A stretch of DNA of 64,000 bases. Origin: Mactra quadrangularis (lineage: Eukaryota > Mollusca > Bivalvia > Venerida > Mactridae). A program made the position numbers and the translations under genes. This document shows, one piece after another, positions 1-9,840 of the stretch. Numbering within the stretch: the stretch's first letter is position 1; every line of letters begins with the position of its first letter. The DNA lies in NCBI GenBank assembly GCA_025267735.1, contig CM046304.1, positions 3,596,001 to 3,660,000 on the forward strand. Reading direction: 5' to 3'. Under the pieces are notes generated by a model. That model ran no database searches. It saw only the letters and a program-made list of their open reading frames with translations, and was not told where the DNA came from.

Positions 1-100
1 CTGCTTTCTTCCTTCTTGCTTTGATTATTAAAAGAAAAGTACACAGATGGTTGTCTATTGTCTATCTGTCTTTTCCGAATAATTAAAACCTTTATATAGT

Positions 101-300
101 CATGATGTTAATTTTTACAGCCATTCTCCCTTCTATTACTAATTCTAAATCATGATGTGCAGCTTCCGTCAATGACGGAAGTATGCGGCTAGAAACTGGT
201 TAACAGCAGAATTCAAAGATTTATGTATGTTGTATGTATGTTGACTAACTGTCGTATTATGATATGACATATACAATACTTTGCTACGGCATTAAAGTCA
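101..300 (+). mobile_element. Family-1 SINE, 5'-truncated and diverged
   Basis: Matches the body and tail of the SINE at 1403-1702 (ccattctccc, gacggaagtatgcg, ggttaacagc, ctacggcattaaa) but has no tRNA-like head. Confidence 0.65.
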
Positions 301-312
301 GACAAAACTTTT

Positions 313-1402
313 TAATGTGATGGAGCGTATTATAACCCGTATGGCATACCATGAAAATTTCTTGTAAAGAACCTCGTGTTGATGCTACATGCCATACCCA
401 GATGAGATGTTACAAAAGTAAGTTGGTAAAATCAACGATATTCGACACGACATTTCATGTGTTGTATACATTATTGGCTATTATATAAATTTAACACACG
501 CGTAAAACTATTTTATTAGTGTTTGAAGCAAACTGATCGATTGTGTAGGCCTTTAATTGTTCGAACGGTTTTACCAAAATATCTATGAAAATGTTACCTA
601 ACCCATTTCTTGAGTAGTATTTACATCTGATTGGAGAGAAGCGATTGCAGGTAAATATCATTAGCAGTGATAATGGTGGAGTTCGAACCTTAAGACCGAT
701 TGATCTTAAGCGCGGGTCCTGCCACTGGACTACTGCTCCTACGTAGAATACATGAAAACAAAATAGACCAGTTTAAGCGGACAAGATTCCACTGACCAAT
801 TTAGATATAAAATCATGTTCTAAATTATGATTATTTTGACGTCGTACGGTTGCTATGGAAACAGTCTTAAAATGGTCATCTTATATCAAATACAACTGTC
901 CGATCTTCGGTACAAACTAATACTAATCGTACGATAAAATCTATGGAAACCTTATAAAAATATTGTTTTTATAATGATAAATACGAAGTCACAATGACAA
1001 TGTCATTAAGCCAAAATCGTTTATAGAAACCAGGGGAAATTTAACTTGGCTTCATTTTAGACATTCAGGATATTATAGAAAACTTGTTTATACAAAGAAA
1101 TATGAACAAAAACCACAAACATAATGATTTATAGAGACAATTTCATGATCTTTAACTATATCATAATAAATTCACAGGACAATGGCACATTGACAGATAT
1201 TATTTGTTTCACAATAAGTTGGAAAACTAGTTGATCGACCTATATTCTTATATTTGATTGTCACATAATCATGTATTTATATAACAAAAATAATTCTCGA
1301 CACTAAACGCCACGTGTGTTAGTAAGAAGCTTTATATATGATATTTGGTTAAAAGCAGGACATTCATTCAGAAACGTCCGTGCTTGCAACTGTTGCGTCG
1401 AA
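313..1402. other. Intergenic, no gene seen
   Basis: AT-rich sequence with one tRNA-like relic (673-741). The open frame spanning 1316-1600 lies mostly in the SINE. Confidence 0.6.
673..741 (-). repeat. tRNA-like fragment
   Basis: On the reverse strand it has an A-box-like TAGTCCAGTGGCAGGAC and a B-box GGTTCGAACTCC, but the acceptor arms do not pair. Reads as a SINE head or tRNA pseudogene. Confidence 0.45.
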
Positions 1403-1702
1403 GCCGCCCGGCTAGCTCAGTTGATAGCACGCAAGTCTACTGATCGAGGGGTCGTGGGTTCGATTCCCGGGCAGGGCATACTTTCGTGGACATTGGTCAT
1501 GCATTTTTTTCTACGGTTATTCTCCCTCCTAACAATGATTTCTAATTATGTAGGGCAGTTGTCTGTCACTGACGAAAGTATGCGCTTAGTAGTTGGTTAA
1601 CAGCTAATTCCAGAGATTTAGCCTCTCTTGGAGGAGTGAGTAGGTTGACTGACTGCCGTTTTATGACCTATACAATGTGTTGCTACCCAACAAACAGCAA
1701 CA
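1403..1702 (+). mobile_element. Family-1 tRNA-derived SINE, full length
   Basis: The head GCCGCCCGGCTAGCTCAGTT with A box and GGTTCGATTCCCGGGC B box is tRNA-like. A unique body of about 200 bp follows (catactttcgtgg ... gacgaaagtatgcgc ... ggaggagtgagtaggttgac), and the tail is gacctatacaatgtgttgct plus cccaacaaac. The head drives RNA polymerase III transcription in such elements. Confidence 0.88.
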
Positions 1703-2189
1703 GTTGCGTCGAATTTGAATTAAAAAACGATGCATACTCGAGTTTGTATATTGGCTTAATGAATGACCCAATTATCATATTTACATCAAAGAAACGTTGC
1801 TGCTCCTGAAAATGGGACTGCTATTAATCTAAGTATTTAATTTATGTGACTTCGTTAAGACATTAGAGTCACATATGATATGTCATTAAAATTGTCACGC
1901 ATTGAACAATCAGTATTATAATGAGTGAAGTCAATGATGTTTTTGCTAATATGTTTGAAGATTCAGCATTAAAACCCTTTAAATATTCTAAACATTGCCG
2001 ATGTAAAAATTAACACTAATGATTTAAATTACCTTGATTAGAAGCTTTATACATAATCTTCTTTAAGACTTTTTAAACATGTTCTTGAATGATTAATGAA
2101 TATCAATGACGTAAGAGCGCTAAAAACTCGCAGTTTGGTTTAGTTTATATGACCCCCTTTGTCTAGTTTATTGAGATTGTTTCGTCTTT

Positions 2190-2492
2190 GTTGGGTATAA
2201 CGCCGTAGCAACACATTGTATAGGTCAAATAACGGCGGTCAGTCAACCTACTCACTCCTCCTGGTAAGGCTAAATCTCTGGAGTTAGTTGTTAATCAACT
2301 ACTTAACGCATACTTTCGTCAGTGACTGACAACTGCCCTACATAATTAAAAATCATTGGTACGGAGGGAGAATGGCCGTAGAACTAATTTCATGACCAAG
2401 CTTTACGAAAGTATGCCCCGCCCGGGAATCGAACCCACGACCCCTCGATCAGAAGACTTGCGTGCTACCGACTGAGCTAGCAGGGCGGGCTT
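2190..2492 (-). mobile_element. Family-1 SINE, full length, reverse
   Basis: Reverse copy of the 1403-1702 family: tail gcaacacattgtatagg at left, head gaatcgaacccacgacccct and tgagctagc at right. It forms a widely spaced inverted pair with the copy at 1403. Confidence 0.88.
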
Positions 2493-2515
2493 TGTTTATT
2501 CAGTACAAAAAGGAA

Positions 2516-2760
2516 GGTCTAAGGAAACATATCAGGAACAGCGACATTAAAAAACACAGACCTTCCTAACAGCCAAAAAGCAAATAGGGTGACCAAAACT
2601 TAGATTTTAAAACTTTTGATATAAAGGTGACACTCCCTCCCCAAAAAAACCCCAGAGAACGATTACAAGAACGGACTATGGTTAACTTATTGTCACTTGG
2701 GGTTTAAACCAGGTTCTAGGGTGCATTAACCCCAAAATTGACCCTAAAAGTAAAAAACAA
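2516..2760 (+). repeat. Dispersed repeat R (best single copy)
   Basis: Contains tatcaggaacagcgacat, cacagaccttcc, cagccaaaaagcaa, then a segment with ttgtcacttggggtttaaac and caggttctagggtgc. Related pieces recur near 19670-19880, 27835-28040, 28700-28950, 44520-44700, 51085-51440, 53440-53640, and inverted near 19125-19230 and 43975-44075. No TIR, tRNA head or ORF recognised; an old unclassified repeat. Confidence 0.5.
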
Positions 2761-2781
2761 ACCATCAGAAATTTTCTTAAA

Positions 2782-2963
2782 GCCGCCCGCCAAGTTCAGT
2801 GGGTAGTACGCAAGTCGAGGCGTCGTTGGTTCGTTTCCCGGGCGGAGCATACTTTTTTGGAGCTTGGTCATGAAATTATTTCCACGGCCATTCTCCCTCC
2901 TACCAATGATTTTTAATTATGTAGGACAGTTGTCAGTCACTAACGAAAGTATGTGCTTAGTAG
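2782..2963 (+). mobile_element. Family-1 SINE, 3'-truncated
   Basis: Head present with a deletion in the anticodon region (gcaagtcgaggcgtcg). The body stops at cttagtag, just before the ggttaacagc segment. Confidence 0.8.
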
Positions 2964-4004
2964 AGGGCCGTTTGGTTAGGAAAATCTCGTATTCATGAAT
3001 GAATAATGAGGCAGTTTCATTGGTTCCGCAAGGAAATCACTGCCGAAACTAGCCAATGAAATTACATTTTATATCTGAGGTAAGGTATACCATTCAAAAT
3101 TCAAAATTTTTTAAAAGACGTTGATGTATGACGTCATTGTTTTTGAAGAGTATTTAATTGTAACATGCGATGTCATTAGAAGAAGATTGGTCTCCCCTGC
3201 CTATTGCATATTCATGAAAACAAGATTTTACCAGTCAAATTGCCCAGGGTACGTATGGAGTGTAACGGAAGAAAGTACTGTGGTTGCCGACGATGAAGAA
3301 GTCACGTGACCGCCATAATCGCCTGACAAATGTTAAAATTGGTTACTATTTTTAGTAACAAGTGTGCAGAAAACTTATTTTATACTGATTTTAGTACAAA
3401 CTACAAATGAGTTTTAAATATTACGTTATGATAGAGGTAATACCTTAGAAATTCAAGATTATGTTCTTATTTGAATACATTCAAACTCCGATGTTCATTA
3501 AAATAAACTTATTTGCATGCTTTGCTCGTTTGTTTCTTTGGGTTTAATTTGCCCAGAGGAGCGTCAAATAGTTAATTTCTTCAAATTGAAAAATAATTGT
3601 GAAATATTTAAAACATTTGTTGTTCCATTTTTTTTTAAATTAGAAATTTTAAATGATTTTTTAAAATCTATTCTTAGGCAATGCATAGGCCATGAGACGC
3701 CAGGATGTTTGGTAATGAACAGGAAAAATGAACCCCGTCTCTTGTTTTATTCAACATAATCAGTAATGCTCAATTTTGTATATTTAATATTGTATATGAA
3801 ATTAACTTGATTTCTTTCTCTGAAGAGGCGTATCAACATGATAAGATCTCATAATAAGACTCACGTAGAGTTGATTATCTAGCCGACACGGAGATCTCAC
3901 AAAATTTCTATATTTGCACCCACATAATCAATAAATAATAATAAATAAGTGCATTTCCATGTATATGGCATTTAAGCACGATATTGTTTAAATATGAAAT
4001 GAAA
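2964..4004. other. Intergenic, no gene seen
   Basis: Contains a short inverted repeat (tttcattggttc ... gccaatgaaatt, about 3015-3066). Short open frames here have no start context, domain or splice support. Confidence 0.55.
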
Positions 4005-4090
4005 GCCACCTGGCTAGCTCAATTGGTAGCACACAAGTCTACTGATCGAGGGTTCATGGGTTTGATTCTCGGGCGGGGCATACTTTCGTG
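4005..4090 (+). mobile_element. Family-1 SINE, head only
   Basis: tRNA-like head from gccacctggctagctc to ggggcatactttcgtg, then unrelated sequence. Confidence 0.78.
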
Positions 4091-4109
4091 ATTAATAAAA
4101 ACAATTAAA

Positions 4110-4356
4110 ATAACGACGGTCAGTCAACCTACACACTCCTCATGGTAAGGCTAAATCTCTGGACTTAGCTATTAACTAACTACTTTAGCACATACTTTCG
4201 TCATTGACTGACAACTGTTCTACATAATTAAGAATCATTGTTAGGATGAAGAATGGCTTTGGAAATAATTTCATTACCAAGCTCCACGAAAGTATGCCTC
4301 GCCAGGGAATCGAACCCACGACCCCTCGATCAGTAGACTTGTGTGCTACCAACTGA
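4110..4356 (-). mobile_element. Family-1 SINE, reverse, both ends trimmed
   Basis: Reverse copy missing the last tail bases and the first head bases. It lies 20 bp from the forward head at 4005-4090, an inverted pair that could fold. Confidence 0.8.
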
Positions 4357-4458
4357 TGCTATATTTGAATAATATGGTGTATCACGTTGGGGTCGGGGTC
4401 AAACTTTACGCACAATACCATAGCATTCTGAATGACATTTATTTTATTTATTTATTGG

Positions 4459-4732
4459 AATTAACGCCGTGTCAACACAATTTTAGGTCATTTTACGGCG
4501 TCCAGCACACCTTACCTAGCTTTCCTGGACCATTGTCTATAACCAGTACTCACCAACCTTTCCATAAGGCCGGAAACTTCTCCATATTATCTAATCAATG
4601 GAGGAAAATCGGCATTATTGTCAAATTTTCATGAAAGGGTATAACCTCTCCGGGTGGGATTCGAACCCACGCCCCCTCGGGCACGAGTATCCAAATCCCG
4701 GCGCGCTACCAACTGCGCTACTGACCCGGGTT
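4459..4732 (-). mobile_element. Family-2 tRNA-derived SINE, reverse
   Basis: Reverse-strand head acccgggtcagtagcgcagt with B box GGTTCGAATCCCACCCGG. The body contains ggttataccctttcatgaaa and gagtactggttata; the tail is tgacacggcgttaa. Same family as 52516-52800. Confidence 0.85.
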
Positions 4733-5077
4733 TTCTGAATGACAACAAGTTGGTATTTAGCTTAATAAGATTCTCATGTGCCGTGTAGTAATAAAATATA
4801 TTAAATATAAAATGGATCTGATATTCCATTAGAAAGCCAATTACGTCATGTGAGAATATGCTTTCAATTCAAACCTTGTTCCGTTGGAGTAATATTGAGC
4901 TCTACTTTCAGACAAAATAATCATTATAAAATCAAACTTATAGATATAGAAATTTATCCGTTGTTTTTTAATACAAAAACATTAACAAAATGACATAAAA
5001 TACGCATACTATCTCTAGTTGCAGACAAAAATCTAATTGAGTCAATCAGTTTTAGGAATAAATAATGCTCACTAGTG

Positions 5078-5364
5078 ATACCCCCGCTGTGAGAAATATG
5101 ACTATCATAATGTAACTTTCATTTAACAAAATCTAAAAATATGCGACAAACAGGAAGTAGATGAGCAAGGAGCATGAAATCGCTTTACACCACATGGGAC
5201 TATGGGATGAAGCAATATGCAAAGTATTAGGCTGCTGCATGTTATAGTTGCTGAGAAAACTGCGACGGAAATTTTGTAACGGACGGACGCACGGACGCAC
5301 GGACGCACGGACGCACGGACAAGGGTAAAACAGTATACCACCCTCTTCTTCGAAGCGGGGGTAT
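5078..5364. mobile_element. Small TIR element with internal ACGGACGC minisatellite (287 bp)
   Basis: Begins ATACCCCCGCTG and ends with AGCGGGGGTAT, an 11-bp inverted pair. Inside, before the right end, 5279-5321 is a tandem ACGGACGC array. Such elements with an ACGG-type array are known from bivalves (pearl/CvA-like elements have an ACGG microsatellite); the resemblance is by layout only. The open frames on the reverse strand here come from the array and are not genes. Confidence 0.65.
5279..5321 (+). repeat. (ACGGACGC)n minisatellite
   Basis: About five 8-bp units, lying 43 bp before the right end of the surrounding TIR element. Confidence 0.9.
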
Positions 5365-5746
5365 AATAAAGACATGATTACTTCTTTGTAAAAATATTAT
5401 TATCAGATTTTTATAATATTCAAATTGTTTCCTTAATGAACTTGAACAATTTTTGTCTATTATTGAATGCTACGAGCTGTTCAAAAATCAAATTAGCATA
5501 ATTTATATTTGAAGCAAGTAAGCAAAAATGTGTTTGTTGGGTTGTAATTGCACACGAACCCATAAAAGTTAAATCGCACCGACAGCAACTAATGATGATC
5601 ATAGTAATACAACATAAGCAAGCCATATAAGAACTAACTTGTGCAATAAATATTAAAATCTGTCTAATAATTCACTATTATAGTAAATGATAGAACTGTT
5701 TTGAGAAAGTCCTCAAAGTGAAGAAACCGATAATGATCTGTAAGTT

Positions 5747-6049
5747 TGGTTTAACGCCGTAGCTACACATTGTATAGGACATATAACGGGGGTCAGTTAA
5801 CCTACTCACTCCTCCTGGAAAGGCTAAATCTCTGGATTTAGCTGTTAACCAACTACTAAGCACATACTTTCGTCAGTGACTGACAACTGTCCTACATAAT
5901 TAAAAAATCATTGGTAGGAGGGAGAATGGCCGTAGAAATTATTTCATGACCAAGCAAGCTCTACGAAAGTATGCCTCGCCCGGGAATCGAACCTACGACC
6001 CTTCGATCAGTAGACTTGCGTGCTACCAACTGAGCTAGCCGAACGGCTT
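5747..6049 (-). mobile_element. Family-1 SINE, full length, reverse
   Basis: Head at right (gggaatcgaacctacgaccc, ctgagctagcc) and tail at left (taacgccgtagctacacattg). A small duplication agcaagc lies in the body. Confidence 0.87.
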
Positions 6050-7740
6050 TCAAAAATGATCTTTTTGAACTTAACAATGTTACTATATCACTGTTGTCAC
6101 TGAAACACTATAAGTGAACTGTGTAGGAAAACATCCATAAACAAACATCATGGTCTACATTGTGTTTTGTCATGTGACAACTGTATGATGATATTGTGAT
6201 ATCTACCTGAGTAGAAACATGATAACAATATGTTTGGCTCTTCTCTGAATATCATAGCAACAAAATAATGATGAAAAAAACCCTCAGCAAATATATAACT
6301 AAATGCGACATATTTGAGAAAATCTGTTGCTTTCCCTCCGAACTGAAATCATATCTTCGTTTCGATCATAAATATGATCACCTAGAACATACGATTTAAA
6401 ATAGTTTATTCACATGTTGGCATTTCATCTTTACACTTACTATAATGGAAATGTTAAAATTGATACGACTGGCCGTTTTTAGGTGCACAGAAAAAGCCAA
6501 ACACTCAAGTTGACAATATCACGTAGTCATGTTCCAATTACATTTTTTTTCAACGAATGCAAAATATAATTTCAAGCATTCCCATGAAATGGCTGATAAT
6601 TCAGTAGGCGGTGTTAGAAATACATAACAATAAAAGACGTACTTTGAATCAGTCGTCAACAGTGACAATGATATATTGTTTTTTTACTATGACGAGTGTA
6701 CAAGTACTTTACAGCAATAAAAAATATGAATATCAGCGAAAATTTTATATCACTCGGTAATCATGGCCTTTTTCACGTTCAATGAGTACAATGTTATCTT
6801 TTAAGACCTGTCCAGTTGTTTTTTTCTCAATGTACACATCATTGAGTTTAAAACGATAAAATATGGAAAAGAAATTAAACTATGATTAATATTGTCAGTT
6901 CCCTTTAATTTTCAACAATAATCGCTAGGAAAAATTAATTACATTTTAATTATCGATAATCGCTAGGAACATTAATTACAATTTAATTAATAAACGCCAA
7001 CGCTAGAAATATGCTACATAATTAAGTCAAATCAATTTAAGATTAGAGAAAACCAAGCGAGCAAGCATAAGTTAAAAAAAGCTAACCACAGATGCAATCA
7101 AAGGTTATGACACAATTGTGCAGTTTTTACAATATCTAAGTCCCACATGCTTAATTGAATAGAAAAGTGATCCTTTCTTAAGACTATATCGCTTTACGGC
7201 CATTGACTTTATGGACACAATCAAACAATCTATATGTGTGTGCTCAATGGAACTGAAATATAAATGGAACATCTTAAAGTCATATTCTAGGGGCATACAT
7301 GCATCTTTTACAAAGATATCTTTCTTGATATTTATCTACAGAGCATTCAACAAACTGAATAAAACATTACCAGCAGGGAACATACACCTCCTACGGATTA
7401 TCAGAATACAATATTTATGGGTTGTCTCGGAGAGAAGTACATCACAGTACAGTCAGTGTATACACGCATTGTTTTGACTTTGAAACTAATAGATGACAAA
7501 TCACAAACTGTCAATATCATGTCATGTTGTTAAAATATATGATCTGATAGAAACAGAAAATAAGGGATATCTACACTAAAGGAGAGTTTTACCATGTTGT
7601 CATCCTAGAGGGAAATGTCTGAAAATGTCAACATATATTTAAACCACCAATACATTAATAATATGTAGAAAATACAAAGGACAATACTATCATCTTATCT
7701 TATGGTTTTTATTGTTTGTTCTTACTTGAAACTGTTGGGG
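6050..7740. other. Intergenic, no gene seen
   Basis: AT-rich, with the two-unit repeat near 6920. Overlapping short frames at 7105-7477 look like chance. Confidence 0.55.
6917..6995 (+). repeat. Short tandem repeat, two units
   Basis: The motif aatcgctaggaa followed by attaattacaattttaatta-like sequence occurs twice, at about 6,920 and 6,957. Confidence 0.6.
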
Positions 7741-7752
7741 AAAGTTTGAAGT

Positions 7753-7988
7753 AAGCCGCGGTCGTGGTGTAGTGATTAGCATGTCTGACTTCGAATTCGG
7801 AGATCGCGGGTTCGAGCCCGGTCGCGGTAGGTCATACCCTATACACGAGTTTTCGTCCTCGTGGTAGGGTAAGTTAGTACTGGTGATAGAAAAGTGTCCA
7901 GGAAACCTATAGTAGGAAGAGCTGGCCGTCGTATATATGAACTAAAATGTGTTGAATACGACGTTAAAAACAAAACAAACAAACAAAC
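7753..7988 (+). mobile_element. Family-3 tRNA-derived SINE with 12-bp target duplication
   Basis: The head gccgcggtcgtggtgtagtg with B box GGTTCGAGCCCGG differs from families 1 and 2. The body has agtactggtgatagaaaa, shared with family 2. The tail is gaatacgacgttaaaaacaa plus (aaac)n. AAAGTTTGAAGT flanks it at 7741-7752 and 7989-8000, so the insertion is fairly young. Confidence 0.87.
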
Positions 7989-8000
7989 AAAGTTTGAAGT

Positions 8001-9150
8001 TGGTGTGCAAAAGAACCAGATAAAAGCCCGAATTTGCAATTATTTTTCTACAGTCCGTTCCAAGGCAGCAACACAGGTTCTTGTTTTCGTTATTTGCTTG
8101 TGATGTCCTCCTTATAACAAAAGTTGAAAAAACATTTTCCTCTTGGCGTTTCGGCTGTATGAAAGGCGCGTGATTTGTTTTGACTGTTGTTTTTCCTGAT
8201 ATGTTATCATATTCCTTTTTTATTGAACATTGTTATTACATTGTTAAATGATCCAAGAAATAAAGTCATACTTAGGCTTATACATTTTTTCATTTGATAT
8301 AAATTGTGTCTATATTTGATTTTTATTTAAATTCATTTCCGTTTGTAGCAATATTTGGAACAAATTGCAGACAAAAATGACATTTTATAAACAAGTCGTC
8401 TTTTTAAGCTTCTTTTGAATGTAATTTTTATACACAAACATTAGAAAATGACATAAATATAGTACAGACAAAACTCATTTGTGGAACATTTTTCAGGAAA
8501 AAACTCTTTTATTTTCTCATCTAATATATAAATGTTACGTAAGTTGCTTTATTTACATCTGAACTTACAAATATAGGTTTACTTTTTTCGCGTGTTACAA
8601 TCTTAATGTGTTAGCGTGTCGTTAAACGCAAACAAATACCTAAATATTCAACCCCATTCAACCACAAAATAGGCAGAACATACAAAAATAGTCTATCCCA
8701 TTTAGATTCCTGAATTTGAAGCTCTGATTATCTTTTTCTTTTTCTAAATATAGACACTTGTTCGTGCTGATAAACAGTCATTCGTAAGTACACCAGCTGA
8801 AAATGTAGACGACCGGCTACAATGTATATACAACACACATGCGAATGTATATCAAAATGCAATAAATTTTGAAAACAGAAAAATACTTTTTAACTATGCA
8901 AATGCAAGAAAAGCTTAGTGGGATATCAAAAGAAAACTTAATGTTCGGTTAAACATTGGTCAGATATATTCAATAAGCAATTACTTTATAGTTATTGAAA
9001 CTTAATTATCATAGAACATCCATGCAAAATGTAAGTGGGCAAATATTGATCAAACTCCAAAGTTAATATGCGATTGCATAAGTTAATTGCACACACAAAT
9101 GAAAACAATAAAATCATTAATAAAAGTTACCCAATATTAATTGAAGTCAT
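8001..9150. other. Intergenic upstream of gene A
   Basis: No recognised repeat or exon. Unique within the window, consistent with lying outside the tandem array. Confidence 0.55.
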
Positions 9151-9153
9151 GTT

Positions 9154-9361
9154 AAAGTGTTTCATTACCTATTCTAAAGATGCAACCGACCATAATTTCC
9201 TTGAAGGGTACTTTGCTTCCTGTTAGCATGACTTTGTCTGAGGAACGTGGGTTTCAGCTCTATTATAAACTAAATATATAAGGCCATGGACATCAGTTGT
9301 CCTTTGCCGAACAACGTGAAAGATCGTGGACACTGTTATTTGGAATTCAATAGAGAAAAAA
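9154..9361 (+). promoter_or_regulatory. Promoter and non-coding first exon of gene A
   Basis: A TATA-like box (aatatataag) is at 9273-9282. A non-coding exon of about 55-60 nt ends at 9361 before the donor gtaagt (9362). Intron 1 ends with the acceptor tttcag at 9823, and the start codon follows at 9841 after a 17-nt leader. Upstream, 9154-9173 reads AAAGTGTTTCATTACCTATT, a block also found upstream of genes B and E on the other strand. A second shared stretch (atttcctt ... tttcctgt) lies between it and the TATA box, and the first exon shares tttgccga and agatc with B and E. The exact transcription start is inferred, not seen. Confidence 0.62.
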
Positions 9362-9840
9362 GTAAGTTTGCTCATTTTGTTTTCGTCATCCATTGTTTCA
9401 CGATTATTTAATTATGAATTTTAATTATGTTGCTTTTAGATCAAGTTCCATAAATGTAACTAAACTGACTTCATGTTTTAGTAGCACAAGCTGACTTTAA
9501 TTGTTTTTAAAAAAAATCTTTTCACATTTAAGCAATTTCATTTGATGACAATTTGTACATTTCAATTATCATAAATAGATCTAAAATGTTCACCTAAAAT
9601 TACATAAATACAGTATTTATGACAAGATATTTGTTTCTTAAATGATTGCAATTACACAATCGAATAAAAATGCAATAACTATTCGATGGCGATCACTAAT
9701 AAATGGAGAGGGATTGCGAAAATTCGCGACTTTGAGTAATAACAATTCCAATTTTATAAACTTACGGATCAATTTCGTAAAAATTATGATAAATACTAGA
9801 AAAATGTTTTTGTATCATTTCAGACTGTCATTATTTCAAA

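Noticed and set aside
1403..1475. tRNA gene
   Set aside because: Good A and B boxes, but continuous with a SINE body found many times in the window; the same holds for the other tRNA-like heads.
3517..3759. 80-residue ORF
   Set aside because: No signal peptide, domain, splice context or second copy; typical chance ORF in AT-rich DNA.
5123..5375. Arg/Val/Ser-rich ORFs on the reverse strand
   Set aside because: Repetitive peptide is a by-product of the ACGGACGC array.
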